From NCBI GenBank assembly GCA_900545935.1, contig URAP01000025.1:1-27765 (forward strand): a DNA stretch of 27,765 nucleotides. Direction: 5' to 3'. The position numbers and the translations under genes are program-made. Positions 22,677-27,765 of the stretch are shown here, piece after piece (position 1 is the stretch's first letter; each line of letters begins with the position of its first letter). Under the pieces are notes generated by a model that was not told where the DNA came from, made no database searches, and saw only the letters and a program-made list of their open reading frames with translations. This stretch comes from an uncultured Eubacteriales bacterium (lineage in GTDB: Bacteria > Bacillota > Clostridia > Oscillospirales > CAG-272).

Positions 22677-22925
22677 TCACATATCCCGTTCCGCCATGGA
22701 CAGCAGCTCGTCATGGCTGAGCTCAACGCTGCCGAAGCGGACGAATATGCCGTTCGTTTCGGCGCTTTGCCATACGGCGGGGTCGGCGAGCGGCTTAAAC
22801 CGCAGCCGATCGAGATAGGGCTTCATATCGAGCAGCAGGCGGCTGCCTGATACAAAATCGACCTGAAGAACATAGTCCTCGAGCGGCACAGCCGCCGAGA
22901 TGTATTTTCGGTTCAAGTAGTGCAT
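22677..22925 (-). CDS. DUF2442-like small protein
   Basis: About 82 residues with the DUF2442 pattern: SAAVPLEDYVLQVDFVSGSRLLLDMKPYL, then RFKPLADPAVWQS, GIFVRFGSVELSHDEL. The function is unknown. DUF2442 genes often sit next to a DUF4160 gene, but none is found upstream here. The start is uncertain: the ATG at 22925 has GGAGGTG only 2 bases away, while an in-frame GTG at 22958 has no ribosome site. It follows the terminator of the LuxR gene closely, so its promoter must lie in about 40 bases or be absent. It could be a remnant of a larger locus. Confidence 0.65.
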   Translation of the reverse strand: MHYLNRKYISAAVPLEDYVLQVDFVSGSRLLLDMKPYLDRLRFKPLADPAVWQSAETNGIFVRFGSVELSHDELLSMAERDM

Positions 22926-22999
22926 CACCTCCGACTGCAGCGTCTGCACCGACGGCACGATAGTCCGACATGCTTCGCCACGAGCTTTTGTTAGGGTCG

Positions 23000-23035
23000 A
23001 AAAAAATTCACCGTATCTGTATTGTACGGTGAATT
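23000..23035 (-). terminator. Intrinsic terminator of the LuxR-family gene
   Basis: AATTCACCGTA (23005-23015) pairs with TACGGTGAATT (23025-23035). Read on the minus strand it is followed by a T-run (complement of the A's at 23000-23006). It lies about 55 bases beyond the LuxR-gene stop. Confidence 0.9.
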
Positions 23036-23089
23036 CTTTCTTTTGACCATTAACCTTTGGTTAGTTTTTATGCTGCGGCGGGGTATCGG

Positions 23090-25684
23090 TCATTTGTCCG
23101 TGTCTTGCTTTCCGACAAGCTTTATCAGCCTGCGGCGCTTTGTCCGCGTGTCGCCGTCTATCTGCAGCTTTGAATATATTCCGCTTGTGTATTGCTTTAC
23201 GCTTCCGACCGAGAGGTATAGCCGCTCCGCGATCTCGCTGTTTCCGAGACGCTGCACCATCAGCCGCGCCACCTCTCGCTCGCGCTCTGTCAGCGCCGCG
23301 AATTCCGCAGGCTCGGCATAGCTTATCAGATATCGTGTCCGTCGATCGACATATTCTGTGCCGAGCCGCTCGACCTCACGCAGAAAATCTGCCGCTCTGC
23401 TTAACGAGCAAGTGCATTCGTGCGTTATCGACGGACGCACGGCACTCTTGTCGGGATGGTTTGCGCTTTCGTTTAGGGGTTCCGCATAGCCGATGACGGC
23501 ATCCCGAAGCAGTCCGCCGATATATGTGTAGTTCTCGACAAACGGCATTATCAGTCCGTCCGGCATCGCCTCGGCAGCAGCAAGCCCGATAAGCCTGCAA
23601 GCCTCATCATATCTGCCGAGCCGCTCATTTGCCGCTGCTGTCTGAATAAGGAGGTGCAGAGAGACAAGTCCGTAATGCAATCGACCGCATACGGATAGCT
23701 GCTGCTCGCTGCGCCCGATGATCTTTGCATATTCTCCCTGAACGAGATATACCTGATTTTCTATCATATCGCGCATCGGTCTGCCCGGCGCGAGTATGGA
23801 GACCGAGCCGAGCATATGTGAGGCGAATACCTCGGGGATACTGTCCGTATCGCCGGAGAGTGCGCTGCGGTATGCGCAGGCTGCATTCAGGATGTTTATC
23901 CATGCGGAATTGTGATGCGTGAGCAGCTGTTCGCGGCGATCGCTCTCGCTGCGATGCGGGGCGTGATCGGTTAGCTGCGCGATGCGCATGGCGAGAAAAT
24001 CGCAGCAGAGGGTCATATTCATCTGACCGCTCTCCTCGGTTTGTGTATATGCCCGCTCGAGGGCTATTTGTGCATCGGCGAGATGCCCGTGCATAAACTC
24101 TGCTTCCGCACGCATTATCAGCTCGGCACCTCTGCCGTGATCGTTTGTTATCTTATAGTAGTGCGGCATGCACTCGTCCATAGCCGCCAGCTCATCCTGC
24201 AGTCCTCCCGGCGCGCGGTGAAACATCATGAGCACCGAGGGCGAGCCGAATGTCCATCCGCCGCTGTTGCTGATACTCACGGCGGGTCGGGACATCAATC
24301 TGCTTGCGCTGCGATGCAGGTCGCTCATCGCAGCAATGTCGTTATACTTGAGAAAGCTCATGATAAGGTCGCATTCGCCGAGTATATTGTCACGTGTCTG
24401 CTGCGGGAGTCCCGGTACATCTGCGGCTGCGGTCAACAGACCTCTAAGCTCGAGCATTTTCGGTATCCTGCCGAGATTGAACATGCATCTCATCAGGACG
24501 AGCAGTGCTGTCGGATGTACTGTCAGCTCATCATGTGGACAGCTGTCTATGATATCGAGCACCTTATCGGGCTGTAATGAGGTGAGCAAAATTCCGGCAT
24601 CCTCACCGACAGTGCGCAGCAGCGCGTCATAATTTCCGCATCTGCGGTAGGCATTCAGCGCATGGACATACAGCCTGTGCGTTTCATACCATTCGCCGAG
24701 CCGATCGAGATATTCTGCCTGCCGCTCGGCGGGCAGGGTGAGAAAGGTGCGTTCTGCGCACTCCTTCATCATATGATGAAAACGGAAGCTCTTACCGTCG
24801 GGCAGCTTGGTTACAAATGCGTTTTGCTCTGTCAGCGAGGTGAGAAGAGTTTCCGCATCGGCGCGTCCGGAGACCGTGCGTGCCATTTCGACGGCAAACT
24901 CGTCTGTAAGTCCCATTACGGCGAGAAATTCGCGTGTTTCCTCGTGGAGCGGATCGAGCATTGCAGCGGTAAAGAGCGCATAGATATCCGAGCTGCGGTC
25001 GGGCAGCGCGCCTTGCTCTGAGAGTGTTTTTAGATTAAGATAGACAGCCGAAAACCAGCCCTCGCTGAAATACAGCAGCTCCTCTGTCTGCGTGTCGGTC
25101 AGCGGCGTTCCGCAGCGGCGGGCATAGACGGCAAGCTCGGTGTAGTTCAGCCGCAGCTGCTCGACTCCTATCTGATAGAGCCTGCTGCCGAGACGTACGG
25201 TCTCTGCGGCGGGGAGAAATCGGTCGCGGCTCGCTATTATGATATGTACGTTCTGCGGCAGCCGCTGCGCGAGTCGGCAGATGAAATGGGCGGCGCGACT
25301 GTCGGTAAGCAGATGAAAATCGTCGATGAAGATGCAGCACTCGCGCTCGCTGCCGAGCACATGGCAGAGATCGTCGATAAGCATGCTGCCGCCGACGGCA
25401 TCCACAGGGCAGGGGTAGTCACGCAGCAGATCTATTCCGGCATGAAAAAACGCCTCCTGCACGCTCCGCCAGAATACGGCGAGGTTATCCGAGTAAACGC
25501 TTATGCGAATGACCGTCGCTCCGTCCTCTTCTTTTTTTTCGAGATACCAGTCTGCCGCGGTGGTCTTGCCGTAGCCCATAGGTGCAATGATAGTCGAGAG
25601 GGCGCAGTGCGATATAGGTCGCAGACACTCCTGCAGCCGCTCGGATATATAAACTGTATTAAAGCCGTATTTTCGCTTAGGCAT
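23090..25684 (-). CDS. Large ATP-binding LuxR-family regulator (MalT/LAL type)
   Basis: The 864-residue protein has the plan of MalT-like STAND activators. The P-loop is APMGYGKTTA (GKTT at 39-42) and Walker B is CCIFIDDFHLL (D121, D122), followed by IIIASRD (sensor region) and HHMMKECAERTFL. A helical repeat region (about 400-780) would bind an inducer or partner, and a C-terminal LuxR helix-turn-helix (about 795-855) reads LTEREREVARLMVQRLGNSEIAERLYLSVGSVKQY. ATP-driven oligomerisation then activates transcription. I chose the ATG at 25684, with TAAAGGA upstream and its own promoter, because the longer frame runs into the divergent riboswitch region. It is transcribed away from the GLUG gene, which is the natural candidate target. 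The inducer is unknown. Confidence 0.9.
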   Translation of the reverse strand: MPKRKYGFNTVYISERLQECLRPISHCALSTIIAPMGYGKTTAADWYLEKKEEDGATVIRISVYSDNLAVFWRSVQEAFFHAGIDLLRDYPCPVDAVGGSMLIDDLCHVLGSERECCIFIDDFHLLTDSRAAHFICRLAQRLPQNVHIIIASRDRFLPAAETVRLGSRLYQIGVEQLRLNYTELAVYARRCGTPLTDTQTEELLYFSEGWFSAVYLNLKTLSEQGALPDRSSDIYALFTAAMLDPLHEETREFLAVMGLTDEFAVEMARTVSGRADAETLLTSLTEQNAFVTKLPDGKSFRFHHMMKECAERTFLTLPAERQAEYLDRLGEWYETHRLYVHALNAYRRCGNYDALLRTVGEDAGILLTSLQPDKVLDIIDSCPHDELTVHPTALLVLMRCMFNLGRIPKMLELRGLLTAAADVPGLPQQTRDNILGECDLIMSFLKYNDIAAMSDLHRSASRLMSRPAVSISNSGGWTFGSPSVLMMFHRAPGGLQDELAAMDECMPHYYKITNDHGRGAELIMRAEAEFMHGHLADAQIALERAYTQTEESGQMNMTLCCDFLAMRIAQLTDHAPHRSESDRREQLLTHHNSAWINILNAACAYRSALSGDTDSIPEVFASHMLGSVSILAPGRPMRDMIENQVYLVQGEYAKIIGRSEQQLSVCGRLHYGLVSLHLLIQTAAANERLGRYDEACRLIGLAAAEAMPDGLIMPFVENYTYIGGLLRDAVIGYAEPLNESANHPDKSAVRPSITHECTCSLSRAADFLREVERLGTEYVDRRTRYLISYAEPAEFAALTEREREVARLMVQRLGNSEIAERLYLSVGSVKQYTSGIYSKLQIDGDTRTKRRRLIKLVGKQDTDK

Positions 25685-25732
25685 AGCTGCTTTTCCTTTA
25701 CGGTAATGGTCGATAATAGCTTTCTGCCATTT

Positions 25733-25761
25733 ATTATATATTATTTCAAGGATAATTGCAA
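25733..25761 (-). promoter_or_regulatory. Promoter of the LuxR-family gene
   Basis: On the minus strand TTGCAA (25761-25756) and TATAAT (25738-25733) have a 17-bp spacer. It gives a leader of about 40 bases. Confidence 0.8.
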
Positions 25762-25820
25762 TACCGCACGGGGGATATAGCGTCCATTGACGAGCGATGC
25801 TCCGAGCTGTGGTGAAAAAC

Positions 25821-25830
25821 ACAAATTTGT
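25821..25830. promoter_or_regulatory. Palindrome between the divergent promoters
   Basis: ACAAATTTGT is a perfect 10-bp palindrome, followed by a second half-like ACAATTTGT at 25831-25839. It lies 14 bases before the -35 of the riboswitch promoter and upstream of the LuxR-gene promoter, a typical activator position. Binding by the LuxR-family protein is only inferred. Confidence 0.45.
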
Positions 25831-25843
25831 ACAATTTGTCCCC

Positions 25844-25872
25844 TTGAACAGCGATATTATATATGGTATAAT
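25844..25872 (+). promoter_or_regulatory. Promoter of the cobalamin riboswitch and GLUG-protein gene
   Basis: TTGAAC (25844-25849) and TATAAT (25867-25872) have a 17-bp spacer, with TGG before the -10 (extended -10). Transcription would start near 25879, just before riboswitch stem P1. Confidence 0.85.
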
Positions 25873-25890
25873 AGGAACAACCGAATATTT

Positions 25891-26071
25891 GATAAGATAC
25901 GGTTTGAAAAGTTGTAAGCTGAGTAGATGAAAAGGGAATCCGGTTCGAGTCCGGAACAACCGCCATTACTGTATTTGACGAGATGATATGCTCTCCGTAC
26001 CGTAATGCGGGGTGCTTTCTGCATGGGTATACCCATGCCTTCATGAGTCAGGATACCTGCCGTATTTTATC
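25891..26071 (+). promoter_or_regulatory. Cobalamin riboswitch
   Basis: The B12 box AGTCAGGATACCTGCC (26046-26061) is a near-perfect match to the family consensus. Upstream are the other core elements: AAAAGGGAATCCGG with GTCCGG pairing (25930-25954), then CCGCCATTACTGTA (25960-25973). Stem P1 is GATAAGATACGG (25891-25902) with CCGTATTTTATC (26060-26071), 12 bp with one G-T pair. The adenosylcobalamin or other corrinoid form cannot be decided by eye. The aptamer is followed by a terminator at 26097, so ligand binding probably stops transcription of the GLUG gene. The TTCGAGTCC segment looks like a tRNA T-arm but is part of this aptamer. Confidence 0.9.
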
Positions 26072-26096
26072 GGTGATGCAGCCTTTGGTGTGAAGT

Positions 26097-26141
26097 GCGC
26101 AGCCGTTTGTCCCCTTTTAGGGGGACGGCTGCGCCTTTTTT
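26097..26141 (+). terminator. Riboswitch expression platform terminator
   Basis: GCGCAGCCGT (26097-26106) pairs perfectly with ACGGCTGCGC (26125-26134), with CCCC/GGGG inside, and six T's follow (26136-26141). It lies 25 bases after the aptamer and 128 bases before the start codon, as expected for transcriptional control. Confidence 0.9.
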
Positions 26142-26268
26142 GATTTTTCGGCTGCCGATCCTTCGGAAACAATCGAACTATTAACCGTATCGCATCGGTG
26201 TGCTGTGCTCAGGGCGGGGGCTTTGTGCAGCGAGCGTCTGCGGTATTCACTTGAAAGGAAGAAACAAG

Positions 26269-27765
26269 ATGAAAAAGATGACAAAGCGTTTTCTTTCCGT
26301 TCTTCTTGCCGTATTGACGGTAGTTACGATAATTCCCGTATCGGTCTTTGCCGACGGTGATATTACCGTGTCTACGGCAGACGAGCTGCGCCGGCTCTCG
26401 GAGGCTGTCGCAGGCGGCGAGAGCTATGAGGGCAGAACGGTAGTACTCGCTGCGGATATCGACCTCGGCGGCAAGAGTGCGCCGTGGTCGCCTATCGGCA
26501 GCTCATCCGCAACCTTTAAGGGAATATTCGACGGCGGATATCACGTAGTCAGCGGACTGTATATCGACTCCGGCAGCAGCATCGGTCTTTTCGGCGATGT
26601 AAACGGCGGTGAGATACGCAATCTCGTCGTTCGCGGTGAGGTCAGCGGTTCGTCGAATGCTGCGGGAATCGTCGGAAAACTCACCGCAGGAAAGGTGACG
26701 AACTGCGGCAACGAGGCGGATGTCTCCGGCGGCACGAATGTTGGCGGTGTTGTCGGAAGCGTTAACGGAGCATGCACGGTCAGCGGATGCTACAACAGCG
26801 GCGCTGTCAGCGGAACTACGGGCTATATCGGCGGCGTTACCGGTCAGCACTGGAGAGCGGGCGTTGTTGAGGACTGCTACAATGCCGGCACCGTCAGCGG
26901 ACCCGCGACCGTCGGCGGTGTAGTCGGCGGACACAAGGCTGCCTCCCCCGAGGTCAAAAGCTGCTACAATGCGGGCGCGGTTGTTGACACTGCGGGCAAC
27001 AGCAACAATATCGACGCCGTTATCGGCGCGAGCCGCGGCACGAATACCGACTGCTATTTTATCAGCGGCAGCGGCTCGAGCACAAAGAGCGGTGTGACCG
27101 AGGTTTCCTCGCTCACCGCAGCAGAGCTCGGCGATGCATTTAAGGCAGATACCGACGGACTGAACGGCGGTCTGCCCGTGCTTACATGGCAGGAGAGAAA
27201 GCCCGATCTTATCATCGGCAGCTATGAGGCTTTCAAGTCATTTGCCGATTCGGTAAATGACGGTAACAGCTACGAGGGCAAGCTCGTCCGCCTCGCCTGC
27301 AACGTATTCCTCGGCGGTAAGAGCGCACCGTGGTCGCCTATCGGCAGCTCCTCCGCATCCTTTAAGGGAATTTTCGACGGCGGATACCACGTCGTCAGCG
27401 GGCTTTATATTTCCTCCGGCAGCGGCATCGGTCTGTTCGGCGATGTAAACGGCGGTGAGATTCGCAATCTCGTCGTTCGCGGTGAGGTCAGCGGTTCCGC
27501 AAATGCTGCGGGAATCGTCGGAAAGCTCACCGCAGGAAAGGTGACGAACTGCGGCAATGAGGCGGATGTCTCCGGCGGCTCGTGCGTCGGCGGTGTCGTC
27601 GGTTACGTAAACGGAGACTGCACAGTGAGCGGATGCTACAACCGCGGCGCTGTCAGCGGTACTACCGGCTATATCGGCGGCGTTACCGGTCAGCACTGGA
27701 GAGCGGGCGTTGTCGAGGACTGCTACAATGCGGGCACCGTCAGCGGACCCGCGACCGTCGGCGGT
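26269..27765 (+). CDS. Secreted GLUG-repeat surface protein, N-terminal part (continues past window)
   Basis: The first 499 residues are visible and the frame is open to the last base. MKKMTKRFLSVLLAVLTVVT followed by IIPVSVFA is a classical signal peptide, cut near residue 28. The mature part is made of GLUG motifs (for example GIVGKLTAGKVTNCGN, NVGGVVGSVNGACTVSGCYN, YIGGVTGQHWRAGVVEDCYN), which form extracellular beta-helix-like structures. The module ends GLPVLTWQ, common in these proteins. A 282-residue unit is repeated. GAAAGGAAG precedes the ATG. The gene lies behind a cobalamin riboswitch, so it should be made when corrinoid is scarce. In gut Firmicutes, GLUG proteins often carry other domains toward the C-terminus; a corrinoid-binding domain such as DUF4430 is a guess that only the missing part can settle. 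Confidence 0.88.
   Translation, partial: MKKMTKRFLSVLLAVLTVVTIIPVSVFADGDITVSTADELRRLSEAVAGGESYEGRTVVLAADIDLGGKSAPWSPIGSSSATFKGIFDGGYHVVSGLYIDSGSSIGLFGDVNGGEIRNLVVRGEVSGSSNAAGIVGKLTAGKVTNCGNEADVSGGTNVGGVVGSVNGACTVSGCYNSGAVSGTTGYIGGVTGQHWRAGVVEDCYNAGTVSGPATVGGVVGGHKAASPEVKSCYNAGAVVDTAGNSNNIDAVIGASRGTNTDCYFISGSGSSTKSGVTEVSSLTAAELGDAFKADTDGLNGGLPVLTWQERKPDLIIGSYEAFKSFADSVNDGNSYEGKLVRLACNVFLGGKSAPWSPIGSSSASFKGIFDGGYHVVSGLYISSGSGIGLFGDVNGGEIRNLVVRGEVSGSANAAGIVGKLTAGKVTNCGNEADVSGGSCVGGVVGYVNGDCTVSGCYNRGAVSGTTGYIGGVTGQHWRAGVVEDCYNAGTVSGPATVGG
26422..27267 (+). repeat. 846-bp coding repeat, first unit
   Basis: Period 846 bp (282 codons) by matched landmarks: CTCGGCGG at 26464 and 27310, and the TGCTACAATG region at 26875 and 27721. 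The GLUG part is nearly identical at DNA level in the two units, whereas the beginning has diverged. Unit borders are approximate. Confidence 0.85.
27268..27765 (+). repeat. 846-bp coding repeat, second unit (cut by window end)
   Basis: The second copy of the GLUG module, starting at NSYEGKLV and continuing in step with the first until the window ends. Differences are mainly silent or conservative, suggesting recent duplication or gene conversion. Confidence 0.85.

Noticed and set aside
22540..22680. N-terminal 47-residue extension of the lipoprotein frame
   Set aside because: It would bury the signal peptide and lipobox inside the protein. The ATG at 22539 places them at the N-terminus.
25931..25966. 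tRNA T-arm-like sequence (CCGGTTCGAGTCCGG) suggesting a tRNA gene
   Set aside because: No acceptor, D or anticodon arm fits upstream. The surrounding elements and the B12 box show that it belongs to a cobalamin riboswitch.
25685..26044. Long N-terminal extension of the LuxR-family protein
   Set aside because: The extra 120 codons run through the regulator's own promoter and antisense to the riboswitch. The ATG at 25684 has a ribosome site and a family-like N-terminus.

Overview
The window reads as chromosomal DNA of a GC-rich, spore-forming member of the Clostridia, most likely an Oscillospiraceae/Ruminococcaceae-type gut bacterium. The basis is the presence of a SpoIID protein, a YhaM-type exoribonuclease, an RNase M5-like protein, a PucR regulator, a GtrA protein and GLUG surface modules, together with strong GGAGG ribosome sites and sigma-A promoters with 17-bp spacers. 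This is an inference from gene content; no rRNA or tRNA gene is present to fix the taxonomy.

Layout. 1-1290: end of a polar amino-acid ABC importer (permease, ATPase) closed by a terminator. 1378-4352: a PfkB sugar kinase and an HD-domain YhaM-like exoribonuclease with an unusual 200-residue N-terminal extension, closed by a composite hairpin. 4419-5168 (minus): HAD hydrolase. 5292-7529: an SOS-type operon, LexA repressor, a small DUF6504-like protein and a Y-family polymerase, behind a strong promoter and a 16-bp palindrome. 7623-8480: biotin-protein ligase. 8694-9325: a two-helix membrane protein followed by a possible structured RNA and a terminator. 9405-12482: divergent queG-like gene (minus, apparently leaderless) and a type IIA topoisomerase B subunit. 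12610-13611 (minus): SpoIID. 14061-17347: an MnmA homologue that has lost its catalytic motifs, then HolA, an RNase M5-like protein and GtrA, the last three overlapping one another. 17461-18667: PucR regulator. 18731-19251: a tandemly repeated palindromic intergenic element. 19572-21050: divergent yjbQ and SIS-domain genes. 21330-22925 (minus): small membrane protein, lipoprotein, DUF2442 protein. 23090-25684 (minus): MalT/LAL-type LuxR regulator. 25844-27765: promoter, cobalamin riboswitch, terminator and the first 499 codons of a secreted GLUG-repeat protein that runs off the window.

The most interesting system is the right end. A well-formed cobalamin riboswitch with its own terminator controls not a known B12 transport or synthesis gene but a secreted repeat protein, with a large ATP-dependent LuxR regulator transcribed divergently. 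This suggests a cell-surface corrinoid-related protein whose functional domain lies beyond the window. Other points worth following are the SOS cassette with its own palindrome, the degenerate MnmA, a possible second start inside the YhaM-like gene, and two unexplained structured intergenic regions (9.07-9.25 kb and 18.7-19.25 kb).

The convergent gene pairs are separated by long hairpins, several lacking a good T-run. Most divergent or isolated promoters show a 17-bp spacer and often an extended TGn -10.
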